A stretch of 64,000 nucleotides of DNA from Clostridioides mangenotii TR (GCF_000498755.1 NZ_AXUS01000009.1:44110-108109), one strand, 5' to 3'; positions 8,785 to 17,748 are shown, counted from the first letter of the stretch. Notes: generated by a model not told the origin, from the sequence alone. Numbers and translations are program-made.

Positions 8785-9026
8785 ACTTTAGATACGACGT
8801 ATGCGCATTCTACAGAGGATTTTTCTTGAAAAGTCGCGATATTTTTGAAAACATATAAAATAGCAATTTACCACCGAGTTAAACCTTACGGTATCAAGTC
8901 GGTGGCAAATCGCTATAATTACTATAAATTAAGATTTCATCAATTCCATGTATCCCTTAGAATTCAGCGTTTTTAGGAGTTCTAGGGAATGGTATTACGT
9001 CTCTTATGTTGCCCATACCAGTCATG
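8783..9026. repeat. Left copy of the island end: integrase 3' tail plus asnS 3' end (attL-like)
   Basis: This block repeats 27371-27612 with scattered differences. In order it holds the last ~24 codons of the integrase (ATGCGCATTCTACAGA.GATT), the intergenic hairpin (AGCAATTT.CCACCGAGTTAA) and the last 22 codons of asnS with its stop. The asnS part is essentially identical in both copies and the integrase part has diverged, including small indels that break its frame. The asnS part is what site-specific integration at the 3' end of asnS would leave at the far end of the element. The extra integrase tail suggests that a related element once sat in tandem here. Confidence 0.85.
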
Positions 9027-9279
9027 AATAAATCGTCTATTTAAATGCTTATTATATAGCCAATTTTCTTTATTAATAGACGGTATAAGTAAGTGATATC
9101 AACACATACAAATTATTAAGTTTTATTAATGTATTCTTTCTCTTTATTTTGAAGTTTTCGTTTTCCGTAGGCAATATGTGGACAAAAACAAACCTCATAT
9201 ATAATATAAAGTATAAATTTATATTATATACTTTATAACTTTTTCATAGAGACATGCACATTTAACAATTATTATACAT

Positions 9280-9417
9280 ACACTTTATTACGCAAGTGAA
9301 TAACAAGCGTAGCGTTCTTAAACTCGTTTTAAGATGTGATAAACGTTAAGCGTAATCGATTAAAGTGACCTTGAGGGAAATCTATTTATTTTGATTTCTC
9401 TATTTTTTTATGTAAGT
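9280..9417 (+). ncRNA. Candidate structured RNA ending in a terminator
   Basis: The stretch holds nested inverted repeats: ATTACGC (about 9288) with GCGTAAT (about 9355), CTTAAA with TTTAAG around loop CTCGT, and CGTT with AACG. It ends at a hairpin GGAAATC/GATTTC followed by T7 (about 9375-9417). A promoter-like TGGACA-N17-TAATAT lies about 70-110 bases upstream. No open frame explains it. The remainder of the 9027-9280 gap is very AT-rich and shows nothing else. This is a weak call from base pairing alone. Confidence 0.3.
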
Positions 9418-9440
9418 TTAATTAAAGTTCATTATTCTTA

Positions 9441-9474
9441 CATAAAAAACTACCTACAATTAAGCAGGTAGTTT
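9441..9474 (-). terminator. Intrinsic terminator of the secreted-protein operon
   Basis: Stem AAACTACCT/AGGTAGTTT (9447-9455, 9466-9474) followed by T6 on the minus strand. It lies 36 bases after the 30-residue peptide gene. Confidence 0.75.
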
Positions 9475-9509
9475 CGCAATAAAACTAGAATAATTCTTAT
9501 CTTAATTTT

Positions 9510-9602
9510 TTATATTTTTTTTAATATTTTGTAAACTATATAAAAAATCAGCACTAATAGTGCAGTATTTATAATTTGTCCGACAAAGTATATATCTATC
9601 AT
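9510..9602 (-). CDS. 30-residue hydrophobic membrane peptide
   Basis: An ATG at 9602 opens a 30-codon frame: MIDIYFVGQIINTALLVLIF then YIVYKILKKI. It is a single membrane-spanning or amphipathic segment with a basic C-terminus. AAGAAGAGAG lies 5-14 bases upstream, and the gene starts 15 bases after the stop of the secreted-protein gene, so both share one VirR-box-type promoter and one terminator. The size and make-up resemble small membrane toxins or surface-active peptides, but also immunity or accessory peptides. No family is recognised. Confidence 0.5.
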   Translation of the reverse strand: MIDIYFVGQIINTALLVLIFYIVYKILKKI

Positions 9603-9617
9603 TTTACTCTCTTCTTT

Positions 9618-10241
9618 CTATTTAATTTTATATGTACCTGTAACTGTATGATCCTTTGAAGCAACTGTACCAATACCATTGACTAATATATTCATATTAA
9701 TTGTTCCTCTTGCTTTTAATGTAACACTCTTCTTACTAGACGCTATATTAGCAGTAGTTGGCCCTTTTACTAGATGTAAACCTAATGTATACCCAGTTAA
9801 ACTTTGACCTTTACCAGTAACTTTAGTTATTTTTTTATTAGAAACATGGACATCTCCGTAAACATTAAAGTTCGCACCCATGCCGATTTTTTTAGAATAT
9901 TTAAGTGATTTCGATGTGGAAGCAGCTCTTGCTAATCGAATATTATTATAATCAGAAGATTCAACTTCATTGCTAATTTCATTGAACTCTCTTAAAACCT
10001 CTTGCAGTTCCTCTTCACTATTAACAACAATAGGTGTTACTCCTTCAGGAATTTCGCATATCTTTAAACCATATTTTTTTACTAACTCTTCAGTATGTTC
10101 CCTTTCTGTTGTTTTGTCTTCTGATGATAAGTTTGTTTCATTCCTTCCTTCAAATGCATATGTAGTTTCACATATAGGTAATAATACTAATGCTGCAGCT
10201 AATAAAATAGCTACCTTTCTTTTAAAATACTTTATATTCAT
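9618..10241 (-). CDS. Secreted protein of unknown function, VirR-type promoter
   Basis: A 207-residue protein with a signal peptide (Lys-rich start, hydrophobic AILLAAALVLLPI, likely cleavage after T-T-Y-A). A charged propeptide-like region runs to about residue 105 (P-I-V-V-N-S-E-E-E-L-Q-E-V-L). A Ser/Lys/Thr-rich, probably all-beta domain follows: Y-S-K-K-I-G-M-G-A-N-F-N-V-Y-G to the end at G-T-Y-K-I-K. No catalytic motif is seen. AAAGGAGGAAG is the ribosome-binding site. The direct-repeat operator upstream suggests co-control with virulence factors. What it does is not known. Confidence 0.75.
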   Translation of the reverse strand: MNIKYFKRKVAILLAAALVLLPICETTYAFEGRNETNLSSEDKTTEREHTEELVKKYGLKICEIPEGVTPIVVNSEEELQEVLREFNEISNEVESSDYNNIRLARAASTSKSLKYSKKIGMGANFNVYGDVHVSNKKITKVTGKGQSLTGYTLGLHLVKGPTTANIASSKKSVTLKARGTINMNILVNGIGTVASKDHTVTGTYKIK

Positions 10242-10283
10242 TTTACTTCCTCCTTTGTTGAATTTGTGTTAATAACCAACATT

Positions 10284-10351
10284 AGAATAGTAAAATTAAA
10301 ACATAATTTCAACGTTTTATGTATAACTGGTCATTTAAAATGTATAACTGG
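10284..10351 (-). promoter_or_regulatory. Promoter with two VirR-box-like direct repeats
   Basis: On the minus strand CCAGTTATACAT occurs twice (10351-10340 and 10330-10319), exactly 21 bases apart, inside a 17-base repeat. This fits the Clostridium perfringens VirR box CCCAGTTNTNCAC and its two-box spacing. Six bases further are TTGAAA (10312-10307), a 17-base spacer and TATTCT (10289-10284). The predicted start is about 36 bases before the coding region. The identity is from the motif only; no VirS/VirR genes are in the window. Confidence 0.7.
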
Positions 10352-10464
10352 TCATTATTATCAATTAATCTAAGTTTTCAAATTAAAATAATTTTCAAAT
10401 AATAATTAAATATATAATAAGTGTATGTCACAATAAAAGACCTAGTATTTACTCTCTAGTAAAT

Positions 10465-10490
10465 TAAAAAGGATAGCAATTACGCTATCC
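10465..10490 (-). terminator. Intrinsic terminator after the ligD copy
   Basis: GGATAGC - AATTAC - GCTATCC, followed on the minus strand by a T run. Confidence 0.75.
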
Positions 10491-10494
10491 TTAA

Positions 10495-11429
10495 TCATTC
10501 TCTACATTCTGTTGGTGATTTATCTTCTCTAATTCCTTTTAAAACTGGTTGCCTTAATGAACCTCTATCGTTTGGCATATACTCAACTGTACATACAAGA
10601 GTAGGTTCTATCCATACAGCATCTTCATTTCCTGAACCACTAGGTACGTACTTAATAGGTGGATTACTAGCTTTTTTATATTTATATTGATTAAGTTTTC
10701 TAAGACTCACACCTAAAGTAACATGTCCTTTATATATCAATTCGTTTTCTTCATTATATTGGGCTATTATTAAACTAGTCATATTATTCTCTTTTAATAT
10801 ATAACCGCACACGACAAAATCTTCATCCTTCATGTATTTTATTTTGATCCAGTCTCTACTCTTCTTATCAAACCAATACTTACTGTTCTTGTCTTTAGCG
10901 ACAATTCCTTCTAGTTTCTGCTGCTCTGCCACTTGATATAATGCTTTTCCGTTAGTTTCTATATATCTAGATATCGCAAATCTATCCATTTCATTTACTG
11001 TTTTCTCTAATAATTTTTTGCGTTCTATTAAAGGTAAATCTGTAACTAACTTGTCCTTATAATATATAATGTCGTAAGCAATGAAACTTGCTGGATACTT
11101 CTTGCCTGCTAATTGCATTTTAAAGGGATCATTTAATAATGTTCTTCTTTGTAATTCGTAGAAGTCTGGTACCCCTTTGTTCATTGCAATTAATTCTCCG
11201 TCTAAAATACATTTTTCATTTACGTATCTATGTAGCTGGTCTAGCTCTGGAAATCTTGGGATAACTTAAAATCTCTCTTATTCCTTAAATCTGTACTATC
11301 TTTATCTAAATATGCTATACATCTAATTCCGTCTAACTTTAATTCAAATATATAATCTGGAGAGTCAAAAACCTACTGCATTTCTGCGATTAACATTGGT
11401 TTAATTCCTTTTTCATCGAATATATCCAT
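10495..11429 (-). pseudogene. Second, decayed copy of the ATP-dependent DNA ligase gene
   Basis: From ATG 11429 the frame reads MDIFDEKGIKPMLIAEMQ, then a TAG at 11375-11373, then V-F-D-S-P-D-Y-I-F-E-L-K-L-D-G-I-R-C-I-A-Y. Near 11260 one base is missing in K-L-.-P-R-F-P-E-L, and the rest reads in the next frame through to F-V-C-G-Y-I-L and E-C-R-E. It is clearly a paralogue of the intact ligD at 1761-2702, with no ku beside it. Nonsense plus frameshift make it a pseudogene, although an internal start could still give a C-terminal fragment. Confidence 0.9.
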
Positions 11430-11587
11430 AATATCACCTCTTATGGATAGTAATCAATGAATTTATTTACATACATTTTTTCGTTAATAGACTTAATATA
11501 TTCGTCATTTTAATTAGATCAAACAAATATTAATATAATATAGTACAATTAAATTAAAGTAAAAAACTATTTAAAGGAGATCAAATT

Positions 11588-12762
11588 ATGAATAAAAGAA
11601 TACAAAACATGTATTGCATTGGTTGTGGACAAGAATATACACCAAATGATTACTTTCAGGGCTGCCCTAAATGCCTTGCCAAGGGAACAAATTCCAGTGT
11701 TACTTTTAAGTATCATGGCAAAGCTAAAACTTCTAAAAAATTTGGCATGCTCAAATTCAGCGACAGGCTTCCGTATAAATCCTTTCCTACTCTTGGTGAA
11801 GGAGGAACTCCCGTAATATCATTAGAAAAACTTGCCAAGAAGCTTAATCTTGCTTCACTTTATTCAAAAAATGAATTTCAAAATCCAACTGGCTCTCATA
11901 AAGATCGTATGAATCCGCTGATTGTTGCGAGGGCTATGGATCTTGGTAAAGAAGTTGTAGCAGCAGCCTCCAGCGGAAATGAAGGCGTTTCTCTGGCTGC
12001 CTATGCTGCACTTGCGGGGCTTGAATGTAATATTATTTCAACTGCAAATATCCAGCCAGGATGGAAAAGTGCAATTGTTTCTACCGGAGCCAATTTGATT
12101 ATTAAGGAAACATCTGAGGAGCGTTGGGAGTATCTAGCCAAAATGGTGGAAACAGAGGATGGTATCCAGCAACTAACTACATCACCCCGCCAGTTGGAAG
12201 CAATTGTTTCGGGCTACAGGGATACAAAACAATTGCATTTGAATTGGTTGAGTTCTTTGGAAATAATTTGCCAGAATATATGTTGATTCCCGTTGCTCGT
12301 GGAGATTTATTGTATGGTATCTATGAAGGTTTCTGCGAAATGAAGCAGGAAGGCATTATTACTCGCATGCCAAAATTAGTTGCAATTGAACCTTTACCAC
12401 GATTAGAAAAGATTTTAGACAAGGAGGCAGACTATCGTGACCTCTTCCCTGGACAGTATGAATTAACAGAATCAATCGGTGGTAACACTGCCACACTACA
12501 ATCAAAAATAGCTTTAGAAAATAGCGGCGGCATGGCGGTAAGTATTAGGCAGGATGAAGTGGTTTCTACAGTATTAGATTTTGCAAAACATGGTTTGTAT
12601 CTCGAAAGTTCCTCGGCTATTGTAGTTGGGGGCCTGAAAAAGCTTTGTGATAAAAAAAGAATCCCCTCAGGTTCATCTGTTATATTGGTTGCTACCTCCG
12701 GTGGTTCAAAGAATGGGCCTGATATTGTAGATGCTATCATAAGGGGAACAGATTCACTTTGA
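11588..12762 (+). pseudogene. Threonine-synthase-like PLP enzyme, frameshifted
   Basis: The first part has an N-terminal zinc-ribbon-like C-I-G-C-G...C-P-K-C and the PLP-lysine motif N-P-T-G-S-H-K-D-R-M. The second part (from W-Y-P-A-T-N-Y-I-T-P) completes the fold-type II enzyme with the S-G-G-S-K-N-G-P end. The two are in different frames: GATGGTATCC near 12160 lacks one T relative to a D-W-Y-P reading. The full length would be about 390 residues. The gene is richer in G+C than its neighbours, which suggests recent transfer. Such zinc-ribbon threonine synthase homologues may act on other hydroxy-amino-acid phosphates, so the substrate is uncertain. The ribosome-binding site is AAAGGAG. Confidence 0.8.
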
Positions 12763-12790
12763 TTCCTGCAAAATTGTTCAGAATATAAAT

Positions 12791-12818
12791 AAGGGTAGCA
12801 ATTAAGCTACCCTTTTTA
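12791..12818 (+). terminator. Intrinsic terminator
   Basis: GGGTAGC - AATTAA - GCTACCC followed by T5, directly after the threonine-synthase-like gene. Confidence 0.85.
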
Positions 12819-12825
12819 CTACCTA

Positions 12826-12930
12826 CATAAATTTTCTAATTTCCAACCACTCAACAACTATCCTATAAGTCTCCTTAAAGTCATTCCCTACAAACTTAGG
12901 TACGCTGAAACCAATTTTCATTACTGTAAA
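12826..12930 (-). pseudogene. C-terminal gene remnant, repeated at 15.8 and 15.9 kb
   Basis: On the minus strand this reads V-P-K-F-V-G-N-D-F-K-E-T-Y-R-I-V-V-E-W-L-E-I-R-K-F-M-stop in part. Related tails (N-D-F-K-E-M-Y-R-K-V-V-D-Y-M-stop and K-V-A-K-W-L-E-G-R-K-F-M-L-stop) occur near 15775-15835 and 15910-15955. The parent gene is not recognised. The region 12931-13160 is AT-rich and shows only further out-of-frame traces. Confidence 0.4.
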
Positions 12931-13161
12931 CACTTTTTCGACATAAATTTCATATAATATATTAGTGGTAAATAATATAATCCACTAAAGTTTTTTAGTT
13001 TTGCATATCCTTTTTAGTGAATTAAGATACTAATTAACTTTTTCTAACAATGGTAACAAAGATACCTTTTAGAATTTATTGCGAGATTCATAAATCATTG
13101 TCATGTTCTATGGATCATATTTAATATCTTCATTCCTGTATGCAATATATAGTAAAGTTAA

Positions 13162-13199
13162 AACACCATCTTATTAAATATATAAGGTGGTGTTTTTTT
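13162..13199 (+). terminator. Hairpin terminator, twin of the one at 15875
   Basis: ACACCATCTTAT - loop - ATAAGGTGGTGT followed by T7. The sequence before it (ATATAGTAAAGTTAA) also recurs at 15860. Confidence 0.7.
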
Positions 13200-13270
13200 G
13201 AATTTTTGCTATTAATATTGGCTTGATTCCTTTTTCATCGAATATATTTACGCAACCACCTCTTAGAGAT
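13200..13270 (-). pseudogene. Third ligD trace (5' end only)
   Basis: The minus strand reads N-I-F-D-E-K-G-I-K-P-I-L-I-A-K-I and is preceded by AAGAGGTG, matching the first 17 codons and leader of the ligD copy at 11429-11373. Nothing further of the gene remains. Confidence 0.7.
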
Positions 13271-13287
13271 AGTATTGTCAGTAGCCC

Positions 13288-13643
13288 GACATTGATATAA
13301 CAGTAATTACCGATGGACAATTTTTAACTACTTATGGATTAACTTATAAAGATATAAACCTTTTACAAGAATTAAATCTAATTGATATATTGAACTTTAT
13401 TTCTATTGGAAAAGATGAACATGAATTGAACATGAATTAATGATTTTTCCAGATAATTTATTAATTATTAAAAAAAATGATACTATTGATTTGTCAGTTC
13501 AGTGCAAGAATTTGACTACAATAGGTAGAGAAATAAGTAATTTTATTGATAAGCCGTTTGAACAGTCGATAATAGATAATATATCAAAGGTTTTTGTATT
13601 AAAAGGTAATATTTCTATCTATTTAGAGAAAAATAATAAATAG
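13288..13643 (+). pseudogene. C-terminal remnant of an unknown protein broken by an 11-bp tandem duplication
   Basis: The frame D-I-D-I-T-V-I-T-D-G-Q-F-L-T-T-Y-G-L runs to D-E-H-E-L, then GAACATGAATT is present twice in tandem (13417-13427, 13428-13438). The duplication shifts frame, and the sequence continues as M-I-F-P-D-N-L-L-I-I to L-E-K-N-N-K-stop. Removing one copy restores one frame. The L-T-T-x-G-x-E-I pattern recalls DUF2806-type proteins, but this is weak. Confidence 0.5.
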
Positions 13644-13860
13644 TTGAATTGTATATGTGAAACATTTTTATCAATTAACTCCTTTTAGAGCCTTGTTATA
13701 TTACATGGCTCTCATTAAATTTTTCTAATTCCGTGTTTAATATTACTTTAATTTTTCTTTATATTATCTTTATAAGCATTTTAATACCAATGAGTATATA
13801 AAGTACTTTTAGGAGTTTGAAATTTAATGTGATTCGTGTTACTAAAAATATTTAAACATA

Positions 13861-14694
<834 letters not shown>

Positions 14695-14895
14695 TCACTC
14701 CTATTAAAAATTTGAGGCAAGCCTCTATTTAATATATGAAAATTAAAACTAAACGTGAAACTAAATGTCTAAATTTGAAATATGTAATATTTATAAGTTA
14801 TACGTTGATTAATCTTTCATATCAACATAGATACTTCCATATCATGTGTAAAGTTAAGGTATAGAATATCCAATTTTTTTATATAACACTTATTG

Positions 14896-15056
14896 GTGTC
14901 TAATACAAGTAAAGCAAATGAAATCTTTAAAGTATATGAAGAAATTGTATATCAATTAGATTTAATATATTATAATGGGTTTGATAAACAATAAAAAAAG
15001 ATTATGAAAATTATCTTAAAAAGATAAATTCAAATTTAAACAATTTAGAGCGATAA
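14896..15056 (+). pseudogene. C-terminal remnant of a MarR-type regulator
   Basis: Reads V-S-N-T-S-K-A-N-E-I-F-K-V-Y-E-E-I-V-Y-Q, then N-G-F-D-K-Q-stop. After a frame change it continues D-Y-E-N-Y-L-K-K-I-N-S-N-L-N-N-L-E-R-stop. The spacing and pattern are those of the end of MarR-family repressors, which often sit before flavodoxin-like genes as here. The DNA-binding part is gone. Confidence 0.45.
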
Positions 15057-15068
15057 GGAGATACTATT

Positions 15069-15641
15069 ATGACCAAAATATTAGCATTAGTTGGAAGTCC
15101 AAGGAAAGGCGGAAACGTTGATACTATAATAGATGAAATTATTAAAGGAGCAAAATCTAAAGATGTTGAGATTAAAAAAATATATTTAAATGATTTGAAT
15201 ATTAAAGGCTGTCAAGGTTGTCTTTATTGTAGAAAAAATCCTACCTGTATAGTCGATGATGATATGAGTAAAATTTATAAACTCATAAAAGATGCAGAAT
15301 ATATTATTATAGGCACACCTGTATATATATGCCAAGTATCTGCACAGACGAAGCTATTATTAGATAGGCTTTACCCGTTAACAGAAATTGATAAATTTAG
15401 ACATTTACCAAGATTCGGTAATAAAAAACTTATAATGGTATATACACAAGCAGCTCCATTTTCATTTATATTTAAAAGATACTTTAAATATACGGCGAAA
15501 CATCTTAAAGGAATGGGTTTAACTCATTATAAGACATTAATATCAACAAAAGCTTTTGAAAAGGGTACAACTAAAAGTAATAAAAAATTACTTGAAAAAG
15601 CTCGCGTCCTAGGTCAGGTAATTGCTAAAGATGTATTATAG
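15069..15641 (+). CDS. NADPH-dependent FMN reductase / iron-sulfur flavoprotein family
   Basis: A 190-residue flavodoxin-fold protein. The N-terminal FMN phosphate loop is V-G-S-P-R-K-G-G-N. A Cys cluster, G-C-Q-G-C-L-Y-C-R-K-N-P-T-C, at about residues 47-60 is typical of the iron-sulfur flavoprotein subgroup. G-T-P-V-Y follows at about 86. It is probably a cytosolic electron-transfer or quinone/nitro-reducing enzyme. Its ribosome-binding site (AAGGAG) overlaps the end of the MarR remnant, so the two were once an operon and the gene may now be unregulated. Confidence 0.75.
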   Translation: MTKILALVGSPRKGGNVDTIIDEIIKGAKSKDVEIKKIYLNDLNIKGCQGCLYCRKNPTCIVDDDMSKIYKLIKDAEYIIIGTPVYICQVSAQTKLLLDRLYPLTEIDKFRHLPRFGNKKLIMVYTQAAPFSFIFKRYFKYTAKHLKGMGLTHYKTLISTKAFEKGTTKSNKKLLEKARVLGQVIAKDVL

Positions 15642-15769
15642 ATTAAGTTTTTATGCTTTAAAATTAGTGCGTCACCTTCTAGTTCAATTAGGTGTGTTAT
15701 TTTACTCTATATTAAATATAAAATAGTGTTGTAAATGAGAGAATTTTTACACTTAACTAATATGTTTTA

Positions 15770-15955
15770 CATATAATCAACTACTTTTCTATACATCTCC
15801 TTAAAGTCATTAACCCACAAACTTAGTCACATTGTCTGGGAATTTCTTCCTGCATGTAAGATATAGTAAAGTTAATGCCACCTTATTAATTATATAAGGT
15901 GGCATGTACTTTTTCTACAACATAAATTTTCTACCTTCCAACCACTTAGCAACTT
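15770..15955. other. Intergenic remnants and hairpin
   Basis: This holds two degenerate copies of the tail described at 12826-12930 (minus strand, 15775-15835 and 15910-15955). Between them is a 12-bp hairpin ATGCCACCTTAT/ATAAGGTGGCAT (15875-15905), nearly the same as that at 13162-13199. It ends the prophage late region. Confidence 0.5.
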
Positions 15956-15957
15956 TT

Positions 15958-16152
15958 CTATTCTTGTCCTTTCTTTAAGCACCATATAATATTTGCAATT
16001 GACAATCCAAATATTATACCAAAACCTGTTCCACTTATTGCGAAGAAAGTGTTGTTCCTCATAATTATCGAAAAAATAACCCCTAAAAATAAACCAATTA
16101 TCATTCCTATGACTATATATTTAGCATGGTCATTATATTTATTATTGCTCAA
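15958..16152 (-). CDS. Small two-span membrane protein
   Basis: A TTG start at 16152 after AGGGGTG gives 64 residues (LSNNKYNDHAKYIVIG...) with two hydrophobic segments (I-V-I-G-M-I-I-G-L-F-L-G-V-I-F-S-I-I and I-S-G-T-G-F-G-I-I-F-G-L-S-I-A). It lies just after the lysin gene on the same strand. A holin-like role is possible but not shown. Confidence 0.5.
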   Translation of the reverse strand: MSNNKYNDHAKYIVIGMIIGLFLGVIFSIIMRNNTFFAISGTGFGIIFGLSIANIIWCLKKGQE

Positions 16153-16242
16153 TTTAACACCCCTAACTATATAAACTAAGTTATAAAAAATTATAACATT
16201 ATAGCAACAGTCTTGCATTTAATTACACAGAAATACTAAAAT

Positions 16243-16719
16243 TTATTTACTATTTAATACCTTATCCAATGTATCCCATCTATCTACTCCGTTAAATACT
16301 GTGTATCTGTCTGGTAACTTCTTAGCCTTTAAGGCTTCCTCTGTCTTACCACCTAAGACAAATAAATTCTCTGCTGTATAACTCTTAAAATTTATTACAT
16401 CCATCACAATACAGTTGTCTTTACTCCATGCAAATACTTCCGCAATAGTTCTGTCTGCATCATTACTATATAAAACACAATTCTTTTTCATTTTATTATC
16501 ACTTCCATGAATAGTTTTATTTAATATTCCCTCTGCTATTAGTTTAGCGACTTCTCCATAACCTAATTTTGTAGCTATACCATAGTCATTTTTATTATCA
16601 CAAAAGAATGTCTCTATCATTATAGCAGGACAATCTGTAGAGTTAAGCATGTACAAATCTGGTCTATCTTTCACACCTCTACTAGTAAATACTGTACCTA
16701 TAAAACTCATAATATCCAT
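16243..16719 (-). CDS. Prophage N-acetylmuramoyl-L-alanine amidase, N-terminally truncated
   Basis: A 158-residue protein. Residues 14-70 (R-G-V-K-D-R-P-D-L-Y to I-A-E-G-I-L-N-K) are the second half of an Amidase_3 catalytic domain and include the catalytic Glu in I-M-I-E-T-F-F. The rest is a C-terminal cell-wall-binding-like domain (N-C-V-L-Y-S-N-D-A-D-R-T-I-A-E). The first half, with the metal-binding His and the N-terminal strands, is missing, although a good ribosome-binding site (AAGGGGTGA) and ATG remain. The likely cause is an in-frame internal deletion. It is probably inactive as an amidase but could still bind walls. Confidence 0.8.
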   Translation of the reverse strand: MDIMSFIGTVFTSRGVKDRPDLYMLNSTDCPAIMIETFFCDNKNDYGIATKLGYGEVAKLIAEGILNKTIHGSDNKMKKNCVLYSNDADRTIAEVFAWSKDNCIVMDVINFKSYTAENLFVLGGKTEEALKAKKLPDRYTVFNGVDRWDTLDKVLNSK

Positions 16720-16732
16720 CTAATCACCCCTT

Positions 16733-16966
16733 CTATCTAATTAATCCTGATTGCACCATATATATAAAGAACCCTATAAGCGATGTTATCATTACACCTA
16801 CTAACCATTTAAGTACGCCTGTTAATCCCTTTAAATCACTACATAACGTTTCTATTTGTATAGCAAAAGCAGCTTGTTGTTGTTCTAGTTTGTCAAGCCT
16901 CTCTGAATGGTTGTCTATTCTACATTTATGAGTATCAATTTGATGTTTAATCAGTTCCTCATTCAT
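16733..16966 (-). CDS. xhlA: Phage holin-accessory protein, XhlA family
   Basis: A 77-residue protein with an N-terminal coiled coil (H-S-E-R-L-D-K-L-E-Q-Q-Q) and one C-terminal membrane segment (V-L-K-W-L-V-G-V-M-I-T-S-L-I-G-F-F-I-Y-M). This is the build of hemolysin XhlA (PF10779), which works with the holin and lysin in host lysis. It sits 13 bases before the amidase remnant. Confidence 0.85.
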   Translation of the reverse strand: MNEELIKHQIDTHKCRIDNHSERLDKLEQQQAAFAIQIETLCSDLKGLTGVLKWLVGVMITSLIGFFIYMVQSGLIR

Positions 16967-17027
16967 TTATTCATCTCCGAATCTAAAATTTATATAAGGA
17001 ATAGAATTTTACTCCCTAAATTTGCAA

Positions 17028-17267
17028 TAAAAAACACCACATAAAGCGGTGCTTTTTCATGTATAATATATGCTCATAACTGCAAAATGTAAAGAGGATC
17101 AGGATCATGTGAACCCATAATCCTATGTACATATTATATACAATTATTTTTGTTTTAATACCATAAACACCTTAGGATGTGTATTTTTAAGGTGTTTATG
17201 GTTAAAAGGAAATTAAAAACACTAAACACCGAAAGAATAGAGGTTTGTCGATACTATTTCGGTGTTA
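17028..17267. other. Non-coding gap with three successive hairpins
   Basis: Hairpins occur at 17031-17053 (CACCAC/GCGGTG-like), 17160-17202 (perfect 15-bp ACCATAAACACCTTA / TAAGGTGTTTATGGT) and 17225-17266 (perfect 10-bp AACACCGAAA/TTTCGGTGTT). They lie between the XkdX-like and XhlA genes. At least one probably ends the tail operon. Confidence 0.6.
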
Positions 17268-17314
17268 TTACAATGTATTAAATCACCCTTGATATTATAC
17301 ATAAAAAAAGAACT

Positions 17315-17452
17315 CTACTTTGTATAGTCCTCGCTCGTTATTTCCTTATATTCTGTTTCTGTTATCTCGTTTAAATCTACTGCTAATTTGACTTGTGATA
17401 TCGTCCATAACTTATTGTTATAGAAGTAATTTATATTAAAATACCAATTCAT
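17315..17452 (-). CDS. XkdX-family small phage protein
   Basis: A 45-residue frame from ATG 17452. Its core W-T-I-S-Q-V-K-L-A-V-D-L-N-E-I-T and E-Y-K-E-I-T-S-E-D-Y fits the XkdX family (PF09693), which lies after tail-fibre genes in many Firmicute phages. Its ATG overlaps the upstream stop (TAATG), which shows translational coupling. Confidence 0.75.
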   Translation of the reverse strand: MNWYFNINYFYNNKLWTISQVKLAVDLNEITETEYKEITSEDYTK

Positions 17453-17748
17453 TAATTAGTCCCTCCTTGTGGTTGCATTTGCATGAAATATAAATCTGCA
17501 ACTTGTTTTTTGAGTATTTCTATTTCATCTTCTTCAGTTATCAGAGCATCTTCGCACTCATAATACGCTTCTTTTGTGTCTATATTTACATATAATACTG
17601 CTACCTTACCATCTTGCTTAGTAGGCTCTGGTAACTGTTCTACTAATATACCCTCGCTTGTATCTTGTAATAGTTCTGGCTTATAGTGTACAAAATTTAC
17701 TTTGTATTTATTATCTTTTATTTGTTCTAAGTTTCCTAAAAATTTCAT
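17452..17748 (-). CDS. Phage tail-region protein of unknown function
   Basis: A 98-residue acidic protein (MKFLGNLEQIKDNKYKVNF) ending in a short coiled coil and a Gln/Pro tail. Its ATG overlaps the stop of the tail-fibre remnant (TAATG) and its stop overlaps the XkdX gene. Proteins at this place are usually tail-fibre accessories or chaperones, but no family is recognised. Confidence 0.65.
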   Translation of the reverse strand: MKFLGNLEQIKDNKYKVNFVHYKPELLQDTSEGILVEQLPEPTKQDGKVAVLYVNIDTKEAYYECEDALITEEDEIEILKKQVADLYFMQMQPQGGTN

